Assembly: GCF_003991195.1 (NCBI RefSeq)
Contig: NZ_RCWL01000011.1
Span: 44,064 to 108,063 of the forward strand
Source of the DNA: Gynurincola endophyticus
Lineage (GTDB): Bacteria > Bacteroidota > Bacteroidia > Chitinophagales > Chitinophagaceae
Direction of reading: 5' to 3'
DNA length: 64,000 nucleotides
Below the pieces are notes generated by a model, which was given only the letters and a program-made list of their open reading frames with translations, was not told the DNA's origin and made no database searches. Of this stretch, positions 9,698 to 18,206 are shown in pieces. Each line of letters opens with the position of its first letter. Position 1 is the first letter of the stretch. A program made the translations under genes and the position numbers.

Positions 9698-9826
9698 CAG
9701 CCCGTTTCTTAGAGGCTGCAAAGTTGAGTTAAATCAAGTCAGAAACATTTACGATATCAGGAAAAAACGATTTTTTATGACAATAATATTACAATGCAGC
9801 ACGGGGGGGGAATCAATCAGATAAAC

Positions 9827-9855
9827 AAAAAGCCCGCTCCAAAACCGAGCGGGCT
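9827..9855 (-). terminator. Rho-independent terminator of the DUF4920 gene
   Basis: A perfect 9-bp GC-rich stem (9831-9839 with 9847-9855) has a 7-base loop. On the minus strand it is followed by a T run, just beyond the stop of the gene ending at 9877. Confidence 0.85.
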
Positions 9856-9876
9856 GATATTATAACAGTAAAGAAA

Positions 9877-10362
9877 TTACTTAACCACCACAATACCTGT
9901 TGCAGTTAATCTGATTTCTTTTTTAGGTTCTTTGATAGCCTCGATTTCTTCTTTTGATTTTTTAGCATCTTCGGCATAGTGTTTTAACTCTGCTACAGAT
10001 GTTTCTAAAACAGTGGCTTCACCGTCGATTACCACAGTTTTACCGATCATATCTAAAGGAACGAAGAAAGCATAACCTTTCATTTTCACGAAAGCTTCAG
10101 TACCGTCGTCTACTTTTAATTTCACCCAGCAACCTTTTTTAGGACAAACATCCAGTACGGTAGCTGTCACTTTTGTTTTGATAGATTCTTCTTTCGGAAC
10201 CTCTTTCAACAAACCAGGCAGAGTTGCAATATCTACTGCGTTTTGAGTAGTGGTTGCCTTATCGCCGTATACTTTACCCGGAGTTGCTTTACCTTCCGGT
10301 GGTTGAGCTTGTGCACCTAAAAAACTACATACAACTAGGGAAAAGGCTAACAATTTTTTCAT
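9877..10362 (-). CDS. Secreted DUF4920-like protein with CxxxxC motif
   Basis: The protein has 161 residues with a signal peptide (MKKLLAFSLVVCSFLGAQA). The mature part is a small beta-rich domain containing VLDVCPKKGCWVKLKVDDGTE, with two cysteines five positions apart, followed by VFKMKGYAFFVPLD. This matches DUF4920 proteins of Bacteroidota, which resemble OB-fold domains. The cysteine pair may form a disulfide or bind metal. Function is unknown. It has its own terminator at 9827-9855. The 220 bp to the divergent DUF177 gene hold the promoters of both. Confidence 0.75.
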   Translation of the reverse strand: MKKLLAFSLVVCSFLGAQAQPPEGKATPGKVYGDKATTTQNAVDIATLPGLLKEVPKEESIKTKVTATVLDVCPKKGCWVKLKVDDGTEAFVKMKGYAFFVPLDMIGKTVVIDGEATVLETSVAELKHYAEDAKKSKEEIEAIKEPKKEIRLTATGIVVVK

Positions 10363-10526
10363 GTTTATAAATTTTGATCGCTGGTAAAAATTTTGTATCT
10401 TAAATAGTATATACCTGTTATTTTAGGTACCTTTCAGCCAACGAAGTTAAATATTCTAATTCTACAAACACCTGTTTTTCAGAATTGAAGCGAAAATTTT
10501 ACAATTTTTTGAAAAAAAGTCGCTTA

Positions 10527-10560
10527 TTTCTTCATTTTAAGTAGATTATCACTACCTTTG
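10527..10560 (+). promoter_or_regulatory. Candidate Bacteroidota promoter for DUF177-rpmF-plsX
   Basis: TACCTTTG at 10553-10560 fits the -7 consensus TAnnTTTG. A TTTC at 10527-10530 stands 22 bases upstream as a weak -33 element. It is 23 bp before the ATG of the first gene of the operon. Confidence 0.45.
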
Positions 10561-10583
10561 CAAACTCTTAAAAAGGGTACATC

Positions 10584-11129
10584 ATGGATTACCGTCGTAA
10601 TTTTGACATTGCGTTTGTTGGTTTAAAGCCCGGAGTTCATGAGTTCAACTACGAGTTGAACGATGAGTTCTTTCTAAGTTTTCATGAAGTAGACTTTAGG
10701 AATACGGCTGCCAAAGTCAAAGTGATGCTGGATAAACACCACAATTTCATGCAGTTAAAGTTTGAAGTGGGTGGAACAACAGAAGTTACTTGTGACCGGT
10801 GCGGAAACGACCTGCCAATAGAATTGTGGGATGAATTTAATCTGATTGTGAAATTGGTAGAAGAGCCTGAAAAAATGAACGAAGAAGAGGAAGATCCGGA
10901 TATTTTTTATATCAGTAAAGGAGAAAGCCATCTTCACCTCGCTCCCTGGCTCTACGAATTTGTCATCTTATCCATTCCGATGCAGAGAATGTGTGGGGAA
11001 GATGAAAAAGGAAAGTCGAAATGTAATCCTGAAGTATTAGCCAAATTGAATAATTTTAAAGCGGCTGATGAACAACAGACAAACCCGATATGGAAGGGTT
11101 TAGACCAGTTTAAAGACTTAAACGATTAA
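10584..11129 (+). CDS. DUF177/YceD family protein
   Basis: This 181-residue protein has a beta-rich N-terminal half, a CDRCG motif near residue 72-76 in the consensus position of YceD proteins, and an acidic stretch (EEPEKMNEEEEDPD). A second cysteine pair (CGEDEKGKSKC) lies near residue 138-148, so the four cysteines could bind zinc. YceD/DUF177 proteins are linked to 23S rRNA maturation or 50S assembly in several bacteria. The position immediately before rpmF and plsX is the conserved arrangement and makes the assignment firm. Confidence 0.9.
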   Translation: MDYRRNFDIAFVGLKPGVHEFNYELNDEFFLSFHEVDFRNTAAKVKVMLDKHHNFMQLKFEVGGTTEVTCDRCGNDLPIELWDEFNLIVKLVEEPEKMNEEEEDPDIFYISKGESHLHLAPWLYEFVILSIPMQRMCGEDEKGKSKCNPEVLAKLNNFKAADEQQTNPIWKGLDQFKDLND

Positions 11130-11169
11130 CAAAAAGTATATTCTAAAACATAGCTATAAAATTTGAGTT

Positions 11170-11361
11170 ATGCCGAATCCAAAAAGAAGACACTCTCAAC
11201 AAAGAGGTGCGAAGAGAAGAACTCACTACAAAGCTGAGAAAGTGACTTTAAGCAAAGACAGCACTACCGGCGAAATCCACGTGCGTCACAGAGCTCACGT
11301 TAGTGAAGGTAAATTGTATTATAAAGGAAAAGTGGTAGCTGAAGTATCACCTATTAAGTAA
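11170..11361 (+). CDS. rpmF: 50S ribosomal protein L32
   Basis: This short basic protein of 63 residues begins MPNPKRRHSQQRGAKRRTHY, the standard L32 N-terminus. It assembles into the 50S subunit. It lies 40 bp after the DUF177 gene and 30 bp before plsX, the usual ribosome/lipid operon. The zinc-binding cysteines found in some L32 proteins are absent here (no Cys in the protein), so this is the zinc-independent form. Confidence 0.96.
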   Translation: MPNPKRRHSQQRGAKRRTHYKAEKVTLSKDSTTGEIHVRHRAHVSEGKLYYKGKVVAEVSPIK

Positions 11362-11391
11362 TCCTTTTTTAATATAAACCTGCATTGCCGG

Positions 11392-12345
11392 ATGAGAATT
11401 GGTTTAGATATTATGGGCGGAGACTTCGCTCCTAGCGAAGCAATTAAAGGAATTAAACTGTATTTATCTGAATCTGTTAATCCGGCTATGCTGGTATTGA
11501 CTGGTGACGAAGCACAGGTAAGGCCTCTGTTAGAAGAATTTGAAATTCCTTCTGATAAGGTTCAGCTTGTTCATGCCCCTCAGGTAGTGGATATGCACGA
11601 GCATCCTACCAAAGCATTGAAAGAAAAGCCGCAGTCATCTATCAACGTCGGCTTTCACTTGCTCGCAAGCGGAAAAACCGATGCCTTCATCAGTGCCGGC
11701 AACACCGGTGCTATGTTAGTAGGTACCATGTACTCCATCAAACCTATTGAAGGAGTTACACGTCCCACCATTTCTACCGTTTTACCGAAAGAAAATGGCC
11801 AATTAGGTTTGTTGCTCGATGTCGGCTTAAATGCAGACTGTAAACCCGAGCACCTGAACCAGTTTGCAATTCTTGGTTCACTATATGCCAAACATATTCT
11901 GGGTATCGATCAACCCCGGGTTGGATTGGTGAATATTGGTGAAGAAGAAGGTAAAGGAAATATTCTTGCGCAGGCTACTTATCCCCTCCTCAAAGAAAAC
12001 AAACTCATCCACTTCATAGGAAATGTTGAAGGAAGAGACCTTTTCTTAGACAAAGCCGATATCATGTTATGTGATGGATTTACCGGTAATATTATTCTTA
12101 AACTGGCTGAATCTATTTACGATATCACTAAAGAAAAAGAGATCAAACACGAATACTTCGATCAGTTTAATTATGAAAACTACGGCGGTACACCGATTCT
12201 GGGTGTTTCCAAGCCCGTAATCATTGGTCACGGTATCTCAAAAGCTTTAGCATTCAATAACATGATTAAACTGGCAGAGAAGTTGGTACAAACCGATTTA
12301 CCGTCTACCATCAAAGAAAGCTTTAAAACACTCGCTGATCAATAG
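11392..12345 (+). CDS. plsX: Phosphate acyltransferase PlsX
   Basis: This 317-residue protein has the PlsX signatures: MRIGLDIMGGDFAPSEAIKG at the start, SAGNTGAML near residue 101-109, and CDGFTGNIILKL near 226-237. It converts acyl-ACP to acyl-phosphate, feeding PlsY in membrane phospholipid synthesis, and is a soluble, membrane-associated enzyme. It is the third gene of the DUF177-rpmF-plsX operon. Length and motifs are normal for the family. Confidence 0.96.
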   Translation: MRIGLDIMGGDFAPSEAIKGIKLYLSESVNPAMLVLTGDEAQVRPLLEEFEIPSDKVQLVHAPQVVDMHEHPTKALKEKPQSSINVGFHLLASGKTDAFISAGNTGAMLVGTMYSIKPIEGVTRPTISTVLPKENGQLGLLLDVGLNADCKPEHLNQFAILGSLYAKHILGIDQPRVGLVNIGEEEGKGNILAQATYPLLKENKLIHFIGNVEGRDLFLDKADIMLCDGFTGNIILKLAESIYDITKEKEIKHEYFDQFNYENYGGTPILGVSKPVIIGHGISKALAFNNMIKLAEKLVQTDLPSTIKESFKTLADQ

Positions 12346-12412
12346 CCTGACTCATTCATGAGCATTCCTACCCTGAACTAAAAGGTTTTATAATCTCCAA
12401 TATTTCGGTAGA

Positions 12413-13267
12413 ATGCAGATTTCTCGTAGCTATATCACAACGGGCTTATTGTTCGTGGGCGTTATCGCCGGTTTCGTATTGTTAAACTATACCATTCCGG
12501 TTATCCCCTATTTGTTGTACTTCAGTTTTCCGGTCAGCACCCTGTTGTTCTGGTTGTTTCTTTGTTTGCTCTATTATACCGGCATGCGAATTCAGGGATT
12601 TCAATACTTCTCACATAACCCCGTTTATGTACTACTTATTTTGTTATTGGTTTCATTAAAAGTTACTATTCCCGCCGGATTCTTCTCTGTAAAATTCATA
12701 CATGACCCACATTGGCAAACAGTCTTCAAAAAATGTATTCATTGGGGATACAAGGCAGTTATTCCGGTTACGCTCTATATGGTTTGGAGATTTTACCTTC
12801 ACAAACCTAAAAAACTTTCACCGGTTAAAAACAACCAGCAGCTACTCATTATAGCCTTTGTAATCGTTTTTATTCCGGTTCTTTTCTATCTGAAGCAACA
12901 ACCAGCCTTTCAGATAGCTTATCCCAAATTAAAAGCAATAGCCGGGTTAAAAGATCAGACAGGTTATTGGTTATATGCTTTCACTTTCGAAACTTTTTAC
13001 TTACTCGATTTTGTAACGATAGAAGTTTTATTCAGAGGACTGCTTTTGCAGTTTTTTTTACACTACAAAAAAGCGCGTGATTATATTATTCCGATGGCAT
13101 TGGTGTACGGAGCGATTCATTTAGGAAAACCATTATTGGAATGTATCAGTTCTTTTTTCGGAGGGTTGTTACTTGGGTATTTAACTTACCGTACAAATGA
13201 AATTTATCAGGGTATTCTGATTCATGTATACATCGCTCTTGCGATGGAGTTAATAATGTTATTCTAA
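12413..13267 (+). CDS. CPBP-family intramembrane protein (CAAX protease-like)
   Basis: This 284-residue protein has about seven or eight hydrophobic helices. Near the C-terminus it carries the CPBP motifs in order: IEVLFRG (about residues 204-210), YGAIHLG (about 235-241) and a later IHVYIA. The usual first motif is EExxxR; here the first Glu is Ile, while the second Glu and the Arg remain. The histidine of the second motif is present. It is either a divergent intramembrane protease or a protein that has lost part of the catalytic pair. The stop codon (13265-13267) touches the T-run at the 3' end of the convergent rnpB gene. Confidence 0.75.
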   Translation: MQISRSYITTGLLFVGVIAGFVLLNYTIPVIPYLLYFSFPVSTLLFWLFLCLLYYTGMRIQGFQYFSHNPVYVLLILLLVSLKVTIPAGFFSVKFIHDPHWQTVFKKCIHWGYKAVIPVTLYMVWRFYLHKPKKLSPVKNNQQLLIIAFVIVFIPVLFYLKQQPAFQIAYPKLKAIAGLKDQTGYWLYAFTFETFYLLDFVTIEVLFRGLLLQFFLHYKKARDYIIPMALVYGAIHLGKPLLECISSFFGGLLLGYLTYRTNEIYQGILIHVYIALAMELIMLF

Positions 13268-13656
13268 AAAAACTACAAACCGATAAGCCGGATTCTGTTC
13301 CTCCAATTAATTGGAAGTGGTTATCATTTATCTGGGTTGCACATTACTGTACAACTCTAGCTGCCTACCCACCCAGTGAATTGCAAAGCAATACGGAACG
13401 AGCAGCTCCTGCACTGGTATACATGGCATTTCAGCATGCAAGGTTTACCCACAATATTTATTACTAAATATCATCGTAGGCTCTTACCCTACGTTTTCAC
13501 CTTTTCCCCCACGGATGGAGGTAGTTATTTTCTGTGGCACTCGCTGTATGAATATTTCTATCCACCCCGGTCGTTAACCGGTGCATTTACTCTATGCTGT
13601 CCGGACTTTCCTCCCTCCTGAAATATCAGGAGAGCGATAACCTGGTTTGTAGTTTT
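13268..13656 (-). ncRNA. rnpB: RNase P RNA
   Basis: On the minus strand the 5' part carries GAGGAAAGTCCGGAC and the 3' part carries ACAGAATCCGGCTTAT, the diagnostic conserved blocks of bacterial type A RNase P RNA. The internal GGTAAACC and GCATGCTGAAATGCC stretches and the AGATAAATGATAACC block also fit. The ends pair: CTACAAACC at the 5' end is complementary to GGTTTGTAG before the final T-run, forming P1 and a built-in terminator. The length is about 385 nt. It catalyses 5' maturation of tRNA. It begins about 20 bp after the Smr gene on the same strand and ends against the stop of the CPBP gene. Exact ends are estimated from the P1 pairing. Confidence 0.95.
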
Positions 13657-13677
13657 ACAAAGTTAAGAAGACTATTT

Positions 13678-14715
13678 TTAATATTGGAAGAAGATCTCCG
13701 TTGCCCCGAAACCGTAGGCCGGGTGATATCTGTTGACAAAGTGCTTTACTTCCTTTTTAGTACGCAATACCTCGTGAATTTCATCACGCAGTTTTCCGGT
13801 TCCCACGCCATGAATAGCAATAAACATCGGTAAATGGTGCGCGATAGCCAGTTCAAGGTATTTCTCAAACGTATCCAGCTGTAAAGTCATTTTTTCAAAA
13901 TTATCCAATACATCCGGATCAGGAGTAAGATTTTCAATGTGCAGATCAATATTCTGACGGGCAGGTTCTAAATATTGCCTGCCTTTTGAAGCATCATATA
14001 CTTTTACTTTGAATCCTTTGTTCATTAAAGAACTCATATCTAACCCCTTATCTTCTTCAAAAGGTTTATCAGGATATTCATCAAACAGTTTGTAAGAGAA
14101 TGTAGGTTCACCTTTTTTCTGAAGCTGTTCAATCTGTTTGAATACCTGCTTGGGTTTCAGTTTCAGGTGAGCTTCATGGTGAGCAGCTTTTTGTTTACTT
14201 GACTCTTTCAAAGAAAATTCAAAGTTGAATGCCGGAGAATCGTTCAGATTCTCAAAGTCTATATCATGAATGTAAAAGTCTTCAAAAGCGATCACTTCAT
14301 TATTCAATTCAAAATGAGTTTCTCCGAAATAATCTAATTGATAAGTAAACTTAAAATGATCGTTCGTTTTGTTAATCAGGTGAATTTTCAGGCGGTCAAC
14401 AACATCATCACCAAATTCATCTTCTACAAAAACGGGGATAAAGGTTAACCAAACACCGTCAGCTTCTTTCCGGATAATTTTTTTGTTTTCGCGCGGAATA
14501 TGATCAATGTATTGTTTTTCAACCTTTTTTTTGTCCTGAACCAGTTTTTTCTCCGTAAACCATTTAAAATATGGGAAATCGAGCTGATCTGTATAAGCAG
14601 GAAACTTCACCCCACGCACTTCCACAATCACCATTTTTTCATCGATGATTTCAATTACTTCTCCTTCCTCATTTGAGAGTCTGACCACTACTTTATCGCC
14701 TACTTGAAATTTCAT
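13678..14715 (-). CDS. DUF2027 and Smr-domain protein
   Basis: This 345-residue protein opens with MKFQVGDKVVVRLSNEEGEVIEI, a KOW/Tudor-like beta fold repeated by MVIVEVRGVKFPAY, as in DUF2027 proteins of Bacteroidota. A beta-rich middle follows. The C-terminal Smr domain (about residues 256-345) starts with DLHIENL and contains the HGVGTGKLRDEIHEVL signature, as in MutS2 C-termini. Smr domains bind branched nucleic acids and some are nucleases. Its role here could be in RNA or DNA quality control. It lies directly upstream of rnpB on the same strand, so some rnpB transcripts might read through from it. Confidence 0.85.
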   Translation of the reverse strand: MKFQVGDKVVVRLSNEEGEVIEIIDEKMVIVEVRGVKFPAYTDQLDFPYFKWFTEKKLVQDKKKVEKQYIDHIPRENKKIIRKEADGVWLTFIPVFVEDEFGDDVVDRLKIHLINKTNDHFKFTYQLDYFGETHFELNNEVIAFEDFYIHDIDFENLNDSPAFNFEFSLKESSKQKAAHHEAHLKLKPKQVFKQIEQLQKKGEPTFSYKLFDEYPDKPFEEDKGLDMSSLMNKGFKVKVYDASKGRQYLEPARQNIDLHIENLTPDPDVLDNFEKMTLQLDTFEKYLELAIAHHLPMFIAIHGVGTGKLRDEIHEVLRTKKEVKHFVNRYHPAYGFGATEIFFQY

Positions 14716-14775
14716 TCTGCAAATATAAATAATATCATCGTCTGTTCGGTGCAGACATCAGACAGATGATAATAT

Positions 14776-16266
14776 TTATGATTTCATCGATCCTGTTTCA
14801 AGATACCGTATGTGCCATGTAAAAGCCTCGGAAAGAATATGTGGCGTTTGTCCGCCTCTCACTTCACCGGCGCGGTTAAAATAATCGAGTAATGCTTCTT
14901 TATAGTCAGGGTGTGCACAGTTTTCAATAATTGTAACGGCTCTCTCACGGGGCGCTAATCCGCGTAAATCGGCATAACCCTGGTCTGTTACCAGAATATC
15001 TACGTCGTGCTCATTATGGTCTACATGCGGAACCATCGGCACAACATGCGACAACCGGTTTGATTTTGATGCTGCCTGACAAACAAATACACTCAGGTAG
15101 GAGTTTCGTGCAAAATCTCCGGAGCCTCCGATTCCGTTCATAATATGGGTTCCGCTTACGTGCGTAGAGTTTACATTTCCGTAAATGTCAAATTCAAGAG
15201 CTGTATTGATGGCAATTACTCCCAATCGACGGATAATACCAGGTGAATTGCTTAAATTCTGCGGGCGGAGAAGAATTTTTTCGCGGTAAGTATCCAGATT
15301 ATCCATGACTTTCTGATAACATTCTTTTGACACGGTAATTGAAGATGCAGAAGCAAACTGCAATTTTCCTGAGTCAATCAACTCGAAAGTAGAGTCTTGC
15401 AACACTTCCGAATACATAGTAAGGTCATAAAAATTAGAATCTTTAAAGCCGGTGAGCACAGCATTGGCTACTTTTCCGATACCAGCCTGCAAAGGCAATA
15501 ACCGGTCAGTTAACCTGCCTGCTTTTACTTCTTCCTCAAAAAAGCGGGTAAGATGTTGTGAGATTGCGATTGTTTTTTCGTCAGGTACTGCAATATCTGC
15601 CGGAGAATCCTGAATATCAGTAAAAACAATAGCTACAATTTTTTCGGGATCAACCGGAATGGTAGTTCTTCCCACACGTACTCCTGGGGCAATTACCGGA
15701 ATATAATTGCGGTGAGGATAGTTCTCCGGTAAAAAGATATCATGAACTCCTTTAATACTTTCGGGAATGGATATATTAACTTCCAGAATGATTTGTTTAG
15801 CTAATGCAGCAAAAGAAACAGAGTTTCCAACTGAGGTAGTTGGTATAAGACTACCGTCTTCTTCGATTGCCGCTACTTCAATAATCGCAATGTCAATATC
15901 ACCGATGTATCCGCCATGCACCAATTCGGCCGTTTCACTCAGGTGTTGATCAGTAAATAATACTTCGCCTTTATTAATAGCAGTTCGTAATGTTTTATCT
16001 ACCTGAAAAGGCATTCTTTTATGTAAAACCTTTGCCTCGGTTAATTTAGCATCGGTATCATGCCCTAAAGAAGCGCCAGAAATCAGCGTGATCTTCAACG
16101 GTTCTTTTTTGGCTCTTTCGGCTAATGCCGGTAATACCACTTTACTATCTCCGGCTTTTGTAAAACCGCTTGTACCAACGATCATTTTATCCTTAAACAA
16201 TTTTGCTGCTTCTTCTCCTGTCGTTACTTTATCCAAAAGCTGAGAGATCTTAATCCTGTTATTCAT
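14776..16266 (-). CDS. Acetyl-CoA hydrolase/succinyl-CoA:acetate CoA-transferase family
   Basis: I start at 16266 (MNNRIKISQLLDKV), giving 496 residues. The longer open frame adds 25 residues that have no counterpart in this family as I know it. VGTSGFTKAGDSK, a catalytic Glu in YSEVLQDSTFELIDSG (about Glu287), and EFDIYGNVNS...NGIGGSGDFARNSYL match the AarC/Cat1 class. The enzyme transfers CoA through a glutamyl-CoA thioester, probably between succinyl-CoA and acetate, in the cytoplasm. It is a single gene with 60 bp before the Smr gene. The exact acceptor cannot be read from sequence. Confidence 0.9.
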   Translation of the reverse strand: MNNRIKISQLLDKVTTGEEAAKLFKDKMIVGTSGFTKAGDSKVVLPALAERAKKEPLKITLISGASLGHDTDAKLTEAKVLHKRMPFQVDKTLRTAINKGEVLFTDQHLSETAELVHGGYIGDIDIAIIEVAAIEEDGSLIPTTSVGNSVSFAALAKQIILEVNISIPESIKGVHDIFLPENYPHRNYIPVIAPGVRVGRTTIPVDPEKIVAIVFTDIQDSPADIAVPDEKTIAISQHLTRFFEEEVKAGRLTDRLLPLQAGIGKVANAVLTGFKDSNFYDLTMYSEVLQDSTFELIDSGKLQFASASSITVSKECYQKVMDNLDTYREKILLRPQNLSNSPGIIRRLGVIAINTALEFDIYGNVNSTHVSGTHIMNGIGGSGDFARNSYLSVFVCQAASKSNRLSHVVPMVPHVDHNEHDVDILVTDQGYADLRGLAPRERAVTIIENCAHPDYKEALLDYFNRAGEVRGGQTPHILSEAFTWHIRYLETGSMKS

Positions 16267-16491
16267 AAAAGAATCGTTATAAAAAAGAGAGTTAAAAATA
16301 GGTTTACCAAAGTAGCCATTGTGACTGAGAAACTTATTCAAAATTAATTAAAACATTAGCTATCAAAGTTTTTTTATTGATTGTAAGCGGTAAACATGAT
16401 AACAATCATGTTTGAGTGATTGTCTTATTTAAATCATTTATAATAAAAATCTTAGGTATAAGATTTGGATAGATGATTCAAAATAAACTTC

Positions 16492-17619
16492 ATGAGAACC
16501 TTACCTATAACAGTTAAACGATCTATTGAATTGTTAGGATTAGTGCTGCTCTTTTTTGTATTTTATGTGGGGCAGAGTATAATTATGCCACTGTTAATGG
16601 CTTTTTTCATCAGTTTAATGTTATTACCCGTTTACCGGTTTCTGAAAAGGCTGCGCATTCCGGAGATTATTGCAATTGTTTTGTCCATATTTTTTGCCAT
16701 TCTGATCATTCTGGTAATCGCAGGTTTTTTTAGCTGGCAGGTAGGTTTACTTGTACAGGATTTTCCCCAACTCAAACAAAACTTTATTGCACATTGGGAT
16801 AACCTCAGTGCCTGGATTCAGGAGAAGTTCAACATCAGCAGTACAGAACAGGGCGAAATGCTGAAAGAACAGAGTCAGAAATTACTCGACAATACAAGTT
16901 CTGTTTTAAGTGGAGCTATGGTTTCGCTTACGGGAATTTTTGTATTCATCGGTCTTATTCCTATCTATACCTTTCTGATACTGTTTTATAAAAACATGAT
17001 TTTAAGATTCATTTTTTTATGGTTTAACAGAGACGATCATGAAACTGTTGAATGTGTTTTAAGAGAAAGTGAAGTGATGGTAAAAAGTTATCTGATCGGT
17101 TTATTGATTCAGGTAACTTACATGACACTTTTACTGGGAGGAATTCTTTTGGTGATCGGAATAGACCATGCACTTTTAATTGCTATTCTTTTTGCAGTGC
17201 TGAATCTCATTCCTTATGTGGGGGCACTGGTGGGTAATATCCTCGGTGTATTAATTACCCTGAGTTCTTCGAACCAGTTGTGGCATGTAGCCGCCGTACT
17301 GATAGCTATTACAGTAGTGCAATTTCTCGACAACAATATTCTGATGCCGAAAATAGTAGGATCAAAAATTAAAATCAATGCGCTGGTTTCTATATTAGGA
17401 GTGGTTGTGGGTGGAACTTTAGCTGGTGTATCAGGTATGTTTTTGTCGCTACCGATTATTGCATTGATCAAAATCGTTTTTGACCGTACAGATCAGTTTA
17501 ACCATTGGGGCATGTTATTGGGAGATGAGCGCCCTAAATTAAGTCCGATGTCGAATTATGTGGTTCGTTTACGTAACCGGCATGTTCGCAAAAAGGGATC
17601 AGAAGGTGAGATTGATTAA
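16492..17619 (+). CDS. AI-2E family transporter (PerM-like permease)
   Basis: This 375-residue protein has about seven to eight hydrophobic helices in the usual AI-2E/DUF20 pattern. The first helix pair is at residues 10-75 and an amphipathic segment lies at about 90-140. After these come YLIGLLIQVTYMTLLLGGILL, NLIPYVGALVGNILG and a C-terminal GGTLAGVSGMFLSLPIIALIKIVFDR. Members export autoinducer-2, auxin-like molecules or ions; the substrate here is unknown. The gene ends only 5 bp before the convergent CheB gene with no obvious terminator between them. Confidence 0.88.
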   Translation: MRTLPITVKRSIELLGLVLLFFVFYVGQSIIMPLLMAFFISLMLLPVYRFLKRLRIPEIIAIVLSIFFAILIILVIAGFFSWQVGLLVQDFPQLKQNFIAHWDNLSAWIQEKFNISSTEQGEMLKEQSQKLLDNTSSVLSGAMVSLTGIFVFIGLIPIYTFLILFYKNMILRFIFLWFNRDDHETVECVLRESEVMVKSYLIGLLIQVTYMTLLLGGILLVIGIDHALLIAILFAVLNLIPYVGALVGNILGVLITLSSSNQLWHVAAVLIAITVVQFLDNNILMPKIVGSKIKINALVSILGVVVGGTLAGVSGMFLSLPIIALIKIVFDRTDQFNHWGMLLGDERPKLSPMSNYVVRLRNRHVRKKGSEGEID

Positions 17620-17624
17620 AGATA

Positions 17625-18206
17625 CTATATAAGAGAATTGATATAAGTGGCAATTTCGTCGGGATGAATAACTCTGTCGATTGCCACTTTTTCTATTGCC
17701 TGTTTAGGCATATATGGCACTTCAGCAGTCTCAGGATCCTGTACCATACAAATACCACCTCTGTCTTTCAGATAAATCAAACCTTCTACCCCATCTGCAT
17801 TTGCACCCGACAATAAGATTCCGGTAGCAGAATGGCGGAATAAATCAGCAGCCGATTCAAACGTGATATCGATGGCTGGCCTGCAAAAGTGAATTTTTTC
17901 TGAAACGTCGAGCGAAAAAGTAAAATCTTTTTCAATCAATACATGATAATCAGCGGGAGCTACATAAACGGTTTGAACAAGCAGCGGGTCTTTATCAGAA
18001 ATTTCAATGACAGGCCATTTGGTGCGTGATTGCAACAGAGGGGTAAGCAGGTCGTCTGCTGCGGCTTTTCGGTGCATGATAAAAACAATACTTACGTTTG
18101 CGTTAGATTTCAATTGAGCAACCATAGATAACATTACATGCAACGAACCGGCAGAACCTCCTATTACCACAAGATGTGATGGTATGCTTAGGATAGTTTT
18201 TTCCAT
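17625..18206 (-). CDS. Stand-alone CheB-type methylesterase domain
   Basis: This 193-residue protein is only the CheB catalytic domain with no receiver. The catalytic residues are visible: Ser18 in GGSAGS, His45 in MHRKAAA, and Asp138 in SGANADGVEGL. CheB removes methyl groups from (or deamidates) chemoreceptor glutamates; without receptors in the window the substrate is unknown. It overlaps the end of the CheR gene by 19 bp and is the last gene of the signalling operon. Free CheB/CheR domains beside hybrid kinases recall the larger CheB-CheR-PAS-kinase fusions of other bacteria, here split into separate genes. Confidence 0.9.
   Translation of the reverse strand: MEKTILSIPSHLVVIGGSAGSLHVMLSMVAQLKSNANVSIVFIMHRKAAADDLLTPLLQSRTKWPVIEISDKDPLLVQTVYVAPADYHVLIEKDFTFSLDVSEKIHFCRPAIDITFESAADLFRHSATGILLSGANADGVEGLIYLKDRGGICMVQDPETAEVPYMPKQAIEKVAIDRVIHPDEIATYINSLI

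Noticed and set aside
9801..9810. Run of eight G near 9803
   Set aside because: A short homopolymer in an intergenic gap with no partner or context; not meaningful on its own.
13376..13833. Two plus-strand ORFs over the rnpB region
   Set aside because: The region is RNase P RNA with the conserved blocks and P1 pairing; the ORFs have no coding character, and the second runs into the Smr gene.
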